From assembly GCA_002384935.1 (NCBI GenBank), contig DGCD01000013.1:1-64000 (forward strand): a stretch of DNA of 64,000 nucleotides, written 5' to 3'. The notes beneath the pieces are model-generated. The model was not told the origin of the DNA. It did not search any database and saw only the letters and a list, made by a program, of their open reading frames with translations. Of this stretch, positions 45,300 through 54,913 are shown piece by piece. Both the position numbers and the translations under genes were made by a program. Source of the stretch: Pusillimonas sp. UBA3987. Lineage in GTDB: Bacteria > Pseudomonadota > Gammaproteobacteria > Burkholderiales > Burkholderiaceae_B. Numbering within the stretch: the first letter of the stretch is position 1; every line of letters starts with the position of its first letter.

Positions 45300-46202
45300 T
45301 TAGAAGTCTCCTTGAAGTAACGGCAAAGACGCGGGATCCTGACCCCGCAGGATATCACGGGCGCGTTCGAAACCAGGGCACAGGCGTGCGACCTCGCGCC
45401 AGAAAGACTGACTGTGATCCATGTGACGAAGGTGAGCCAGTTCATGCGCGATCACGTAATCGATAACGTCTGGCTCAAAGTGAATCAACCGCCAGTTCAG
45501 CATGATGTTCCGGTCGGAGCTACATGAGCCCCAGCGGGTTGTTGCGTTTGAGAGGCGCCAGCGGTTAATGGACAGATCGGGGTTGCGGTCGGTGAAATGT
45601 TGAATACGAAGTTCAAACCAGGCTTTTGCACGACCCTGCAGCCACATATGAGTGCTGTCGCGCACGCGCCGGTGATCGGCGTCGGCAGGCAAGCCGATCA
45701 GCAGTTCGCTGTCGGGCCCGGGTGCCTGGCTATTGCCGCGAAAGCAGGTTTGTGTTGCCAGGCCAAGCCGCAGAATAATCAAACTGCCCAGATAGGGAAT
45801 TTTCCCTCCGTCGCACCATTGCGTGTCGGCTAACGCCAGTTTTTTCCTGCGTTCCTGATGGTGACGTATCTTCGATAGAATCCAGGCGGCCTTATCGTCG
45901 ATTGCGGCGTTGATTTGCTTGAGACTGACCCAACGGGGCGCGGTCACGCGCAAGCCATCGTCGTTCACCTGCAACCCGATGCTTTTTCGGCGAGAACGCA
46001 GCAAAACAAAACCAATTGTTTGCAGTGAAGTAGAAGCTTCACGCCATTGCGCGCCATCGGGCAATGAGGGCGGAGGTGGCGTCAGGACAGGCGCATTGTG
46101 CGCGGTATGGATTCGCCGCGGCGAAGCAGGGCCAGGGGCGTTGCCCGCCTTTTCAGGTTGTGATGTAGGTTCAAACAGTGATAACTGGTCATTCGGTGCC
46201 AT
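45300..46202 (-). CDS. YgjP/SprT-like zinc metallopeptidase-fold protein (DUF45)
   Basis: This 300-residue protein has a disordered Pro/Ser-rich N-terminus (about 1-60) and a C-terminal DUF45 domain. The zinc site HELAHLRHMDHS carries HExxH-like spacing with a third His, preceded by RWGSCSSDRNIMLNWRLIH. Relatives such as E. coli YgjP are small zinc-dependent proteins with no well-established cellular role. It overlaps plsC by 14 bases and abuts gloA, so it is cotranscribed with them. Confidence 0.88.
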   Translation of the reverse strand: MAPNDQLSLFEPTSQPEKAGNAPGPASPRRIHTAHNAPVLTPPPPSLPDGAQWREASTSLQTIGFVLLRSRRKSIGLQVNDDGLRVTAPRWVSLKQINAAIDDKAAWILSKIRHHQERRKKLALADTQWCDGGKIPYLGSLIILRLGLATQTCFRGNSQAPGPDSELLIGLPADADHRRVRDSTHMWLQGRAKAWFELRIQHFTDRNPDLSINRWRLSNATTRWGSCSSDRNIMLNWRLIHFEPDVIDYVIAHELAHLRHMDHSQSFWREVARLCPGFERARDILRGQDPASLPLLQGDF

Positions 46203-46917
46203 AGCGTTCCGGATTCAGAATGCGCATTTCCGACTCTATCCATTTTTGCACAAGCTGATTGACTTCAGTCGCTTCGCGACCGGCACTTTCAATTGGCGGG
46301 CCAATCGACACGGTAATGCAACCGGGCTTCTTGATAAATGCATTGCGCGGCCAGCACTCGCCTGAGTTAAGCGCGATAGGCACGACCGGGGCGCCGGTAC
46401 GCACGGCCAGCATGGCCCCGCCTGTTTTAAAGCGAGCAGTCTTTCCTGGCGCAACCCGCGTACCTTCGGGAAAGAGTACTGGCCAGCGGCCTTCGTCCAG
46501 CCTTTTCCGGCCAATTTCAACGACCTGTTCAAAAGCATCGCGCCCCTTGCTTCGGTTGATCGGGATCATGCCCAGCAATGCCAGCCCCCAGCCGAAAAAG
46601 GGTACGCGGTGAAGTTCCTTTTTGTACACAAAGCAGGCTTGCCGGGGCAAATATGCCGGTAGAAACAGGGTTTCCCAAGCGGATTGATGCTTGGCAAGAA
46701 TAATGGCCGGCCCGTCAGGCAGGTTCTCCCACCCCTTGATTTCCCATTTGATACCCAGAATGATACGTGCTCCCCAGATAGCCAGTCGAGGCCAGCCCAT
46801 GGTAAGCCGGTAGCGTTGATGCAGGGGCAGGAATGACCAGGCCAGGCAGGCGAAGGCATAGGGAATGACGGTGATGGTAAGGAACGCCATGTACAGCGCA
46901 GCGCGTATCCAGGCCAT
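46189..46917 (-). CDS. plsC: 1-acyl-sn-glycerol-3-phosphate acyltransferase (PlsC family)
   Basis: A membrane-bound acyltransferase that makes phosphatidic acid. The 242-residue protein has an N-terminal hydrophobic segment (about 6-30), the catalytic block KHQSAWETLFLP (a HX4E form of the usual HX4D), the INRSKGRDAFEQ block, and FPEGTRVAPG with the glycerophosphate-binding EGTR. It lies two bases after gmhB. The HQSxWE variant is common in this subfamily, so loss of activity is not implied. Confidence 0.92.
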   Translation of the reverse strand: MAWIRAALYMAFLTITVIPYAFACLAWSFLPLHQRYRLTMGWPRLAIWGARIILGIKWEIKGWENLPDGPAIILAKHQSAWETLFLPAYLPRQACFVYKKELHRVPFFGWGLALLGMIPINRSKGRDAFEQVVEIGRKRLDEGRWPVLFPEGTRVAPGKTARFKTGGAMLAVRTGAPVVPIALNSGECWPRNAFIKKPGCITVSIGPPIESAGREATEVNQLVQKWIESEMRILNPERYGTE

Positions 46918-46919
46918 GT

Positions 46920-47456
46920 TCAGGCCTCCAGCCAGGCGTCGACAACGTCGGCAAGGGTATCGCGCACTTGCGTTCCACTGGGCAGGTCACCATTGGCCCA
47001 CGTTTTTTTTCCGTTGCCGGTCATGACCAGCCAGGGAGTGCAGCCGGCAGCACTGGCCGCTTGTAGGTCGCGCCATGAGTCGCCCACTGCGGGCACCTGA
47101 TCGAGCTTTGTATCGTAGCGTCGCGCGATGTCGTGGAACAGGCCGGGACGAGGTTTGCGACATTCACAGCCATCGTCCGGGCCGTGCGGGCATACAAAAA
47201 TGGCATCGATATGGCCACCCAGTTGGGCCAGTTCGTGACGCAGTTTCGCATGAATGGCATTGAGCGTTTCAACGCTGAACAGGCCGCGCGCCAACCCCGA
47301 TTGGTTGCTGGCGATGACAACACGCCATCCGGCGTGAGACAGACGTGCAATTGCCTCGAGGCTGCCGGGAATGGGTATCCATTCCGCGGGGCTCTTTACA
47401 TAAGCTTCGCTATCGAGGTTGATGACACCGTCGCGATCGAGAATGGCAAGTTTCAC
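46920..47456 (-). CDS. gmhB: D-glycero-beta-D-manno-heptose 1,7-bisphosphate 7-phosphatase
   Basis: A HAD-family phosphatase that removes the 7-phosphate in ADP-heptose synthesis for the LPS inner core. The 178-residue protein has the catalytic DRDGVIN near the N-terminus, SNQSGLARG, the zinc-binding CPHGPDDGCECRKP segment, and the acidic AVGDSWRDLQAA. GTG start overlaps the glyS stop (GTGA). Its place next to plsC suits envelope synthesis. Confidence 0.95.
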   Translation of the reverse strand: MKLAILDRDGVINLDSEAYVKSPAEWIPIPGSLEAIARLSHAGWRVVIASNQSGLARGLFSVETLNAIHAKLRHELAQLGGHIDAIFVCPHGPDDGCECRKPRPGLFHDIARRYDTKLDQVPAVGDSWRDLQAASAAGCTPWLVMTGNGKKTWANGDLPSGTQVRDTLADVVDAWLEA

Positions 47457-49606
47457 TGCGCTAACCTGGAAATATCCGCTACTTGGTTCATAAGTTGTTT
47501 CAGCCTGCCCAGCAGTGCCAGCCGATTGTCCCGCAGGGCAGGGTCGGGCGACATGACCATCACGTTGCTAAAAAACTGGTCGACAGCATCGCGCACGCCT
47601 GACAGGGTTGTCAGGTTACCGCGAAAATCGCCGTCTTTGAACTGTTGGTGTGCCTGGGGTTCGAGTTCGTTGATGAGGTTCTCAAGCGCCTGCTCAGCCG
47701 GCTCTTCGAGTAACCGTGGATCAACGGCCTGATCATTGACAGTGGCCTTTTTCAGCAAATTGACAATGCGTTTATTGGCCGATGCAAGGCTTTGCGCCTG
47801 CGGCAAGCCGGCAAACGCAGTGCAGGCCTGAATACGTGCGTGGACCTCATGCAGCGGCGGTTCCAGCGCCAGAACGGCGTCAATCACGCCGCGGTCGAAT
47901 TCGGTGGCCAAGAGGTTACGGTAGCGTTCATAAATGAAATGGCGTACCTCGGTGACAGTATCGTCCTTGATGGGTGCGTCGGTGAAGGTGCCGCGCGCAA
48001 AGTCAAGTAAATCGGTAATAGTCAGCCGGCTTGCCTGGCCGGCTTTCAGGTAGTGCCCGGCGGCCAACTGTTCGAATGCACTGATCAGCCCTAACGCGGC
48101 CCGGCGAAGCCCGTAGGGGTCGCGCTCTCCGCTGGGAACCAGGCCAATGCCCCAGATACCGATCAGGGTTTCGGCGCGTTCGGCAATGAACAGCGCCACG
48201 GCCGCTTCGCTTTCGGTGTTGACTGCGCTTTCAAGACGAATCTGGTACTGGTCTGAAATTGCCTTCACCACGGGAGTGGGTTCATTGTCGGCGCGGGCGT
48301 AGTACGCGCCCATAATACCCTGGAGCTCCGGGAACTCACCCACCATATTGGAGTTCAGGTCGGCTTTTGCCAGCAAGGCGGCGCGGTCGGCATCGTCTGG
48401 ATTGGACCCAATTTGTCCGGCGACATGGCGCGCGATGGCCCGCACTCTTTCGATACGTTCGCGCTGTGAGCCCAGTTTGTTGTGGTAAACGCGGCTTGCA
48501 AGCCCTTCAACACGGCTTTCCAGTGAGGTTTTGCGGTCGGTGTCATAAAAGAACTGGGCGTCGGCCAGTCGGGGCCGGACAACGCGCTCGTTGCCTTTTA
48601 CGATGTTGGACGGGTCATTCACGTGCATGTTGCTGACGATCAGGAATTGATGAGTCAGTTTTCCTGAGGCCGGGTCAAACAAGGGGAAGTACTTTTGATT
48701 CAACCGCATGGTAAGAATCAGGCATTCTGCCGGCACGTTCAGGAAAGCCGGGTCGAACTGACCAGCGTAGACGGTGGGATGTTCAACCAGTGCAGTGACC
48801 TCGTCAAGCAGCGCCCAGGTTTCGGGGTCATTTCCTATTGTGTGGCCCAAAGAGGCCGCCTGCGCCTGAAGCTGTTCCTTGATGGCATCGCGGCGCACTT
48901 CATACGACGGTACGACCCAACCCTCGTTGGCAAGCTGGTTTTCGTAGGTATCGGCCGAGATGATGTCGAGTGATTGCGCACCCATGAAGCGATGCCCGCT
49001 GGAAGTGCGGCCTGCGGTCAGGCCAAGGAGTGCTACCGGAACGATATCGGCGCCAAACAACGCCACCAGCTGGTGTGCGGGGCGTACGAATTTCACGCTT
49101 GTTTCACCATCGGCAAGCTGGTAGCGCATGACTTTCGGAATGGGAAGGCCGGTAATGGCATCTTCCAGGGCTTTTTGCAGGCCTTGGGCCAGTTGGGCGC
49201 CTTGAGCCGTTCCCTTGGCATACAAACAGTCTTGCTTGCCGTCTGATTCCGTGTGCAGGTCGCCAGGCTGAAGATGACCCCAACCTTTGGCTTCAAGTTT
49301 TTTCTTCAATGCCGCGGTCGGCTGGCCGTTTTCATCAAGGCCAATCTTGACCGGCATCAGCTTTTCGGCAAATTGTTGATCAGGTGCCTGACTGAGGACA
49401 TGACTGAATCTTACCGCCAGGCGTCTTGGTGTTGCGAAATAAGTAACGACGCATTCCCCGGCCAGCAAATGTTGTTGTGCCAGGCCCGCTTGCAGTCCGT
49501 CGGCAAAGGCTTTGCCAAGCTGGCTAAGCGCTTTTGGGGGAAGTTCTTCGGTAACCAGTTCAACCAGAAGGGGTCGTTGATGATCGTTTGCGGCAGCGAG
49601 ACTCAT
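47453..49606 (-). CDS. glyS: Glycine-tRNA ligase beta subunit
   Basis: The large tRNA-binding subunit of the heterotetrameric glycyl-tRNA synthetase. The 717-residue protein (E. coli: 689) begins PLLVELVTEELPPKAL, typical of GlyS. It has GHRFMGAQ, MRLNQKYFPL, VLADARFF-like RLADAQFFYDTDRK, the HD-like central region, DPYGLRRAALG, and a C-terminal DALR-like anticodon-binding domain. Its start shares one base with the glyQ stop (TGATG), so the two are coupled. Confidence 0.97.
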   Translation of the reverse strand: MSLAAANDHQRPLLVELVTEELPPKALSQLGKAFADGLQAGLAQQHLLAGECVVTYFATPRRLAVRFSHVLSQAPDQQFAEKLMPVKIGLDENGQPTAALKKKLEAKGWGHLQPGDLHTESDGKQDCLYAKGTAQGAQLAQGLQKALEDAITGLPIPKVMRYQLADGETSVKFVRPAHQLVALFGADIVPVALLGLTAGRTSSGHRFMGAQSLDIISADTYENQLANEGWVVPSYEVRRDAIKEQLQAQAASLGHTIGNDPETWALLDEVTALVEHPTVYAGQFDPAFLNVPAECLILTMRLNQKYFPLFDPASGKLTHQFLIVSNMHVNDPSNIVKGNERVVRPRLADAQFFYDTDRKTSLESRVEGLASRVYHNKLGSQRERIERVRAIARHVAGQIGSNPDDADRAALLAKADLNSNMVGEFPELQGIMGAYYARADNEPTPVVKAISDQYQIRLESAVNTESEAAVALFIAERAETLIGIWGIGLVPSGERDPYGLRRAALGLISAFEQLAAGHYLKAGQASRLTITDLLDFARGTFTDAPIKDDTVTEVRHFIYERYRNLLATEFDRGVIDAVLALEPPLHEVHARIQACTAFAGLPQAQSLASANKRIVNLLKKATVNDQAVDPRLLEEPAEQALENLINELEPQAHQQFKDGDFRGNLTTLSGVRDAVDQFFSNVMVMSPDPALRDNRLALLGRLKQLMNQVADISRLAQ

Positions 49607-50508
49607 CAGACTGCCTCCGATTTTTTAGCTAACATGGGGAAACCCAGTTTTTCTCGTGATTCAAAGTAGGCTTGCGCCACTGCGCGCGATAAGTTTCGAA
49701 TGCGTCCGATATAGCCGGCACGTTCGGTAACGCTGATCGCGCCCCGGGCATCGAGCATGTTGAAAGTGTGCGCGGCTTTAAGCGTTTGTTCGTATGCCGG
49801 AAGCGCCAGTGGAACCTGAATGAGTTTCTCGGCTTCCGCTTCATAGTCGTTGAAATGGCGGAACAGGGCATCAGTAGACGCATATTCGAAATTGTATGTC
49901 GATTGCTCGACCTCATTCTGATGAAATACGTCGCGATAGTACACTTTCCGACCTTGCGGATCCTGGGTCCAGACCAGATCATAGACGCTCTCGACGCCTT
50001 GCAGATACATGGCCAGGCGCTCGAGCCCATAGGTGATTTCGCCGGTTGTGGGTGTGCAATCGAGGCCACCTACCTGCTGGAAATAAGTGAATTGCGTGAC
50101 TTCCATGCCATTGAGCCACACTTCCCAGCCCAGGCCCCAGGCCCCTAGCGTGGGGTTTTCCCAGTCGTCTTCCACAAAGCGGATATCGTGCTCTTCAGGC
50201 TGAATGCCCAGAGCCCGCAATGAGTTGATATACAGATCAAGGATATCGGGTGGGGCCGGTTTCAGCACAACCTGATACTGATAATAATGTTGCAGTCGAT
50301 TCGGATTTTCGCCGTAACGACCATCTTTGGGGCGTCGCGACGGTTGTACGTACGCCGCACGCCAGGGCTCGGGCCCGATAGCGCGCAGGAACGTGGCGGT
50401 GTGGGACGTACCTGCCCCGACTTCCATGTCGTAGGGCTGGAGCAGGGCGCAACCTTGCTGATCCCAGTAGTTCTGAAGTGTCAGGATAATTTGCTGAAAC
50501 GTGAGCAT
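49606..50508 (-). CDS. glyQ: Glycine-tRNA ligase alpha subunit
   Basis: The catalytic class II synthetase subunit that activates glycine. The 300-residue protein shows [20 protein letters not shown] at the N-terminus, [39 protein letters not shown], and the closing [13 protein letters not shown], all highly conserved in GlyQ. It is first in a long minus-strand run: glyQ-glyS-gmhB-plsC-YgjP-like-gloA-SpmA/B-like. Confidence 0.97.
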   Translation of the reverse strand: MLTFQQIILTLQNYWDQQGCALLQPYDMEVGAGTSHTATFLRAIGPEPWRAAYVQPSRRPKDGRYGENPNRLQHYYQYQVVLKPAPPDILDLYINSLRALGIQPEEHDIRFVEDDWENPTLGAWGLGWEVWLNGMEVTQFTYFQQVGGLDCTPTTGEITYGLERLAMYLQGVESVYDLVWTQDPQGRKVYYRDVFHQNEVEQSTYNFEYASTDALFRHFNDYEAEAEKLIQVPLALPAYEQTLKAAHTFNMLDARGAISVTERAGYIGRIRNLSRAVAQAYFESREKLGFPMLAKKSEAV

Positions 50509-50680
50509 GAGTGAAAGCTTTAACGCGAAAGGGTCGCAAAGTGGTAGATTTTAACGTGCTTCGTTAAAAAGCTTCATTTGGCGGTTGGGGGTGATTTCTA
50601 TTCGAAAGCCGAATCGACGTATGATAACGGGTTACCAATTATTTTTTACTTTACCTTTCAAGGTGTCAGGAGCTTTTTAC
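50509..50680. other. Divergent spacer between glyQ and the crotonase gene
   Basis: Contains an 8-bp palindromic arm pair TTTTAACG/CGTTAAAA (50549-50556 and 50562-50569) that could be an operator, and a TATGAT -10 candidate at 50620-50625 for the crotonase gene. AGGAG at 50668-50672 is the ribosome binding site. Confidence 0.4.
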
Positions 50681-51448
50681 ATGTCGGATCTCGTGAAGAT
50701 TGAGGTGGTTGACCGCGTTATGGTGATAACCATCAACCGTCCCGAAGCCCGTAATGCGATCAATTTTGAAACCGCGGTTGAAATGGCCAAGGCGTTTGAT
50801 GAACTCGACGCCAATGATGATGTCGTTATCGGTGTATTAACCGGCGCAGGCGGTACTTTTTCATCCGGAATGGATCTGAAGGCCTTTGCCAAGACAGGCC
50901 AGCGTCCGTTGGTGCCCGGGCGCGGGCTGGGTGGCCTATGTGAGAAAAGTCCTGAAAAACCCCTTATTGCGGCGGTTGAGGGTTATGCCCTGGCAGGCGG
51001 ATGCGAACTGGCCCTGGCTTGCGATTTGATTGTCGCCGCCAATGATGCGAAGTTTGGCTTGCCCGAGACCAAACGCGGGCTGGTGCCCAGTTCCGGTGGC
51101 ATGTTGCGTTTGCCTCAACGCATTCCGCATCATATTGCCATGGAAGTGATTCTTACCGGTGAAATGATGGCGGCCGAGCGTGCATACCATTTTGGCATGG
51201 TCAATCGCCTGGCCGAATCCGGACACGCCGTTAAGGTTGCCCGGGAATTGGGTGTAGCCATTGCTGAAAATGGTCCGCTGGCGGTGCGCACGGCCAAGAA
51301 AATCATTCTGGAGTCGAAAGATTGGCGCCAAGCCGACATGTTCGATTTGCAACGGCCGCGTGTGGCGCATATTTTTGCCTCGGCCGACGCCAAGGAAGGT
51401 GCCACGGCATTTGCCGAAAAGCGCAAGCCGGTGTGGCAGGGCAAATAA
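50681..51448 (+). CDS. Enoyl-CoA hydratase/isomerase family protein (crotonase)
   Basis: A 255-residue acyl-CoA enzyme of the crotonase fold. It shows NRPEARNAIN, the first oxyanion-hole stretch FSSGMDLKAF, the second oxyanion loop AVEGYALAGGCELALACDLIVA, and FGLPETKRGLVPSSGG, where Glu sits at a usual catalytic position. AGGAG is eight bases upstream of the chosen ATG; a longer upstream frame is not family-like. Whether it acts as hydratase or isomerase, and on which acyl group, cannot be told. Confidence 0.92.
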   Translation: MSDLVKIEVVDRVMVITINRPEARNAINFETAVEMAKAFDELDANDDVVIGVLTGAGGTFSSGMDLKAFAKTGQRPLVPGRGLGGLCEKSPEKPLIAAVEGYALAGGCELALACDLIVAANDAKFGLPETKRGLVPSSGGMLRLPQRIPHHIAMEVILTGEMMAAERAYHFGMVNRLAESGHAVKVARELGVAIAENGPLAVRTAKKIILESKDWRQADMFDLQRPRVAHIFASADAKEGATAFAEKRKPVWQGK

Positions 51449-51516
51449 TGTTTCCCGACCGTTAGTTGGCGTTACGCGCATTTCGGTCTTTCAATTTTTT
51501 ATCCGGACCTCTCATT

Positions 51517-53040
51517 ATGACGACCATCATCAAAGAAGAAGACCTGATCCAGTCGATTGCCGATGCGGTTCAGTTCATTAGTTTTTACCACCCGGCCGAT
51601 TACATTCAGCACCTTGCAAGGGCATATGAGCGCGAGCAGAATCCGGCGGCAAAAGATGCCATCGCGCAGATTCTGACGAATTCCCGCATGTGCGCTGAAG
51701 GGCATCGCCCGATTTGTCAGGACACGGGGATTGTGAATGTGTTTCTGAAAATTGGCATGGGCGCGCGTATCGACGCCAGGCGCAGCTTGCAGGACATTTG
51801 CGATGAAGGCGTGCGTCAGGGTTATCTGAATCCCGACAACCCGCTGCGGGCGTCGGTCTTGAACGACCCTTTGTTTACCCGCAAGAATACGCGCGACAAC
51901 ACCCCCTGTATCGTGAATGTCGAGCTGGTTGAGGGCGACAAGGTCGATGTCCAGGTGGCAGCAAAAGGGGGCGGTTCCGAGAACAAGTCCAAGTTTGTCA
52001 TGTTGAATCCAAGCGATTCCCTGGTCGACTGGGTACTGAAAACGGTGCCTCAAATGGGTGCTGGCTGGTGTCCGCCGGGCATGTTGGGTATTGGTGTCGG
52101 CGGTACGGCAGAAAAAGCTGTGCTTATGGCCAAGCAGTCGCTCATGGACGACATCGACATGTACGAGCTGTTGGCCCGTGGTCCGCAGAGCAAGGTGGAA
52201 GAATTGCGTATCGAGCTCTACGAAAAAGTGAATGCACTGGGTATCGGCGCGCAGGGGCTGGGCGGGCTTACCACAGTGCTCGACGTCAAGATCAACACTT
52301 TCCCGACGCATGCGGCCTCTAAACCCGTGGCCATGATTCCCAATTGTGCCGCAACGAGACACGTTCATTTCGAACTCGACGGTTCCGGCCCGGCCGAGCT
52401 GGCACCGCCCGACCTGTCATTGTGGCCCGACGTCAAATGGGCGCCCGACTACAACAAATCAACGCAAGTGAATCTCGACACGCTCACCAAGGAAGAGGTC
52501 GCTTCATGGAAGCCCGGGCAAACGTTGTTGCTGTCGGGCAAGATGCTGACCGGCCGCGATGCCGCACACAAGCGTATTCAGGAGATGCTGGAAAAGGGCG
52601 AGCCATTGCCGGTTGATTTCAAAAACCGCGTTATTTATTACGTTGGTCCGGTGGATCCGGTGCGTGAAGAGGTGGTGGGCCCGGCTGGCCCGACAACGGC
52701 AACACGCATGGACAAGTTCACCGATATGATGCTCGAGAAAACCGGTTTGATCGCCATGATTGGCAAGGCCGAGCGCGGTTCGGTTGCCATCGAGGCCATC
52801 AGCAAACACAAGTCGGCGTATCTTATGGCTGTGGGTGGTTCGGCGTATCTGGTTTCCAAAGCAATTCGCGCAGCCCAGGTCGTGGGTTTCGAAGATTTAG
52901 GCATGGAAGCGATTTACGAGTTCGAGGTGAAGGACATGCCCGTAACGGTAGCGGTCGATGCAACAGGGACTTCAGTGCATCAGACCGGCCCCAAGGAATG
53001 GCAGGCGCGCATTGCTGAAATAGCCATTATGCCTGCCTGA
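51517..53040 (+). CDS. fumA: Fumarate hydratase, class I (iron-sulfur)
   Basis: Interconverts fumarate and malate in the TCA cycle using an oxygen-labile 4Fe-4S cluster. The 507-residue single chain combines the N-terminal alpha-type region (NSRMCAEGHRPICQDTG, KGGGSENKS, GIGVGGTAEKAVLMAK, IPNCAATRHVHFEL) and the C-terminal beta-type region (LLSGKMLTGRDAAHKR, YYVGPVDPV, GPTTATRMDKF). Cysteines in PICQDTG and PNCAATR are plausible cluster ligands. Start is placed at the ATG at 51517, where family similarity begins. Confidence 0.96.
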   Translation: MTTIIKEEDLIQSIADAVQFISFYHPADYIQHLARAYEREQNPAAKDAIAQILTNSRMCAEGHRPICQDTGIVNVFLKIGMGARIDARRSLQDICDEGVRQGYLNPDNPLRASVLNDPLFTRKNTRDNTPCIVNVELVEGDKVDVQVAAKGGGSENKSKFVMLNPSDSLVDWVLKTVPQMGAGWCPPGMLGIGVGGTAEKAVLMAKQSLMDDIDMYELLARGPQSKVEELRIELYEKVNALGIGAQGLGGLTTVLDVKINTFPTHAASKPVAMIPNCAATRHVHFELDGSGPAELAPPDLSLWPDVKWAPDYNKSTQVNLDTLTKEEVASWKPGQTLLLSGKMLTGRDAAHKRIQEMLEKGEPLPVDFKNRVIYYVGPVDPVREEVVGPAGPTTATRMDKFTDMMLEKTGLIAMIGKAERGSVAIEAISKHKSAYLMAVGGSAYLVSKAIRAAQVVGFEDLGMEAIYEFEVKDMPVTVAVDATGTSVHQTGPKEWQARIAEIAIMPA

Positions 53041-53051
53041 TATGTCGTACT

Positions 53052-53072
53052 GACTGCCTTCTCAAGGCAGTC
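53052..53072. terminator. Hairpin between convergent fumA and folK
   Basis: Perfect 9-bp inverted repeat (53052-53060 and 53064-53072, loop CTC) right after fumA and overlapping the last codons of folK. There is no clear T-run, so it may be an inefficient or processed terminator. Confidence 0.5.
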
Positions 53073-53535
53073 GTTCGATTTCCTGGTGGTCGCATGCTTT
53101 AAGCAGCGCCGCCAGGCTTCCTTGTTCCAAGACAAGTTCAGGCGCCAGGTCATGCAGTGGCTGCAGCACGAATGCCCTTAAGTGCATGCGGGGGTGCGGT
53201 ATTGTCAGGGAGTGGGTGTCCAGTTGAGCGCCTTCGTAAAGCAGCAGGTCAAGGTCCAGGGTTCTGGGCGCATTCCTGTATGGGCGCTGTCTGCCGTACT
53301 GTTGCTCGGTTTCCTGCAATAACGCCAGCAAGGCAAGCGGTTCAAGCCGGGTGCCAAGGCGCGCTACAGCATTAACGTAGTCTGGCCCTTGCGCATCGAC
53401 TGGTTTGCTTCTGTAAAGCGCAGAGAGCTCGAATGCGTCAATAAGCGGGTGCGCAGCCAATTGCGTGGCTGCCTGCCTCAATGTTTCCAGTGAAGGCCCC
53501 AGGTTTGCGCCGAGCCCTATAAAAGCGCACTTCAT
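53062..53535 (-). CDS. folK: 2-amino-4-hydroxy-6-hydroxymethyldihydropteridine pyrophosphokinase (HPPK)
   Basis: Transfers pyrophosphate from ATP to the pterin in folate synthesis. The 157-residue protein has the N-terminal FIGLGANLGPSLETL, the NAVARLGTRLEPLALLALLQ region, and the signature RNAPRTLDLDLLLYEGAQLD with IPHPRMHLRAFVLQPL. Length matches E. coli FolK (159). It lies six bases after pcnB and is the last gene of the hda-HAD-pcnB-folK run. Confidence 0.97.
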   Translation of the reverse strand: MKCAFIGLGANLGPSLETLRQAATQLAAHPLIDAFELSALYRSKPVDAQGPDYVNAVARLGTRLEPLALLALLQETEQQYGRQRPYRNAPRTLDLDLLLYEGAQLDTHSLTIPHPRMHLRAFVLQPLHDLAPELVLEQGSLAALLKACDHQEIERLP

Positions 53536-53541
53536 AAACGT

Positions 53542-54903
53542 TTAATCTTGTTGTTCCGGCGGCGCTTTGCGGCGCGGGCGACGTCGACGCCGGTTACCCG
53601 GTTTTCCTGCTCCCGGCCGTTCCCCCCGTTTCTCGCGCTGGCGTTCATCAATCATGGCGGTGCGCTTGTCGTGATCGGCATTGGCCAGATCCATCCACCA
53701 TTGCGCATCGACACTGTCGACTTCGTGTGCTTCGGCACGCAACTGCAGGAAGTCGACCGCAGCGCGCAGGCGGGGGTGTTCCAGCAAACGCCAGATGGTG
53801 CGCGGTGTAGCCCGTTCAAAACGGGGCTGCATGAACCATATTTCCCGCATGTCGGCTTGAAAGCGGCGTTGAATGGCCAGGTTGGCCGCCTGGTTGTTGA
53901 TGACCGTGTCGGCGGCCTCGACCAGTGCCTGTACCCGCGGCAAGCCTTCCTTCTGGTTTGTGTCCCATTGGATTTTCACCAGCTTCCAGAGCAATGCGGC
54001 GAACAGGAACCCGGGACTGATGGTTTTGCCGGTTCGCACCCTTGCATCGGTGCGATCGAGCGCTAGTTCCAGAAAACGGAAATGATCGGGATTATTGAAA
54101 AGGGTATCAATAAATGGAAGAAGATGCTGATGCAGTCCCAATGCTTCCAACTGCTTCAGGCAGTCGATTGCGTGGCCACACGTCAAGAGCTTGATGACCT
54201 CATCAACGAGCCTGGAACTAGGTACGTTGGAAATGAGGTGGGCCATGGATTTGATCGGGGTTAATGTTGCCGGATCGATGGTTGCATTGAGCTTGGCCGC
54301 GAAGCGCACGGCGCGCAGCATTCGCACGGGATCTTCACGATATCGTGTTTCAGGATCACCAATAATGCGTACCACTCGCTTTTTAAGGTCGGCAACACCG
54401 CGGGTGTAGTCGATGACTTCCTCGCGCACCGGATCGTAGTAGAGCGCGTTAAGGGTAAAGTCTCGGCGAACGGCGTCTTCTTCATTCGTACCGAATTGAT
54501 TGTCGCGCAGGATACGTCCGTGCTCATCCGTTTCATGGCCTTCCGAGGCAGGCGCCCGGAATGTGGATGTTTCAATAATCTCCTGCCCGAAAACAACGTG
54601 AACGAGTTGAAAGCGCCGGCCAATAATGCGTGCCCGGCGAAACAGCGGGCGGATTTGAGCGGGCGTGGCGTTGGTGGCAACGTCGAAATCTTTCGGTTCC
54701 AAGCCGACGATAAGGTCGCGAACGGCACCGCCTACGATATAGGCCTCGAACCCGGCGTGCTGCAGAACCTCGCATACCTTTACGGCGTGTCGGGAGACGT
54801 GGCGCCGGTCGATACCGTGTTTTTCACGTGAGAAACGTTCCGGTCCTCGCGTGGCGCCGTTCAACAGCCGTCCTACAAATGTTTTTATTGTTTCAGTGAG
54901 CAT
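53542..54903 (-). CDS. pcnB: Poly(A) polymerase I
   Basis: Adds 3' poly(A) tails that mark RNA for decay. The 453-residue protein has the nucleotidyltransferase core IVGGAVRDLIVGLEPKDFDVATNATP, RDFTLNALYYDP, the DPETRYREDPVRMLRAVRFAAKL segment, and the arginine-rich C-terminal domain. The specific HVSRHAVKVCEVL start of the core distinguishes it from CCA-adding enzyme. The last 30 residues are almost all Arg, Lys, Gly and Pro, suggesting extra RNA binding. It lies 10 bases after the HAD gene. Confidence 0.94.
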   Translation of the reverse strand: MLTETIKTFVGRLLNGATRGPERFSREKHGIDRRHVSRHAVKVCEVLQHAGFEAYIVGGAVRDLIVGLEPKDFDVATNATPAQIRPLFRRARIIGRRFQLVHVVFGQEIIETSTFRAPASEGHETDEHGRILRDNQFGTNEEDAVRRDFTLNALYYDPVREEVIDYTRGVADLKKRVVRIIGDPETRYREDPVRMLRAVRFAAKLNATIDPATLTPIKSMAHLISNVPSSRLVDEVIKLLTCGHAIDCLKQLEALGLHQHLLPFIDTLFNNPDHFRFLELALDRTDARVRTGKTISPGFLFAALLWKLVKIQWDTNQKEGLPRVQALVEAADTVINNQAANLAIQRRFQADMREIWFMQPRFERATPRTIWRLLEHPRLRAAVDFLQLRAEAHEVDSVDAQWWMDLANADHDKRTAMIDERQREKRGERPGAGKPGNRRRRRPRRKAPPEQQD

Positions 54904-54913
54904 GAGCGTTATT

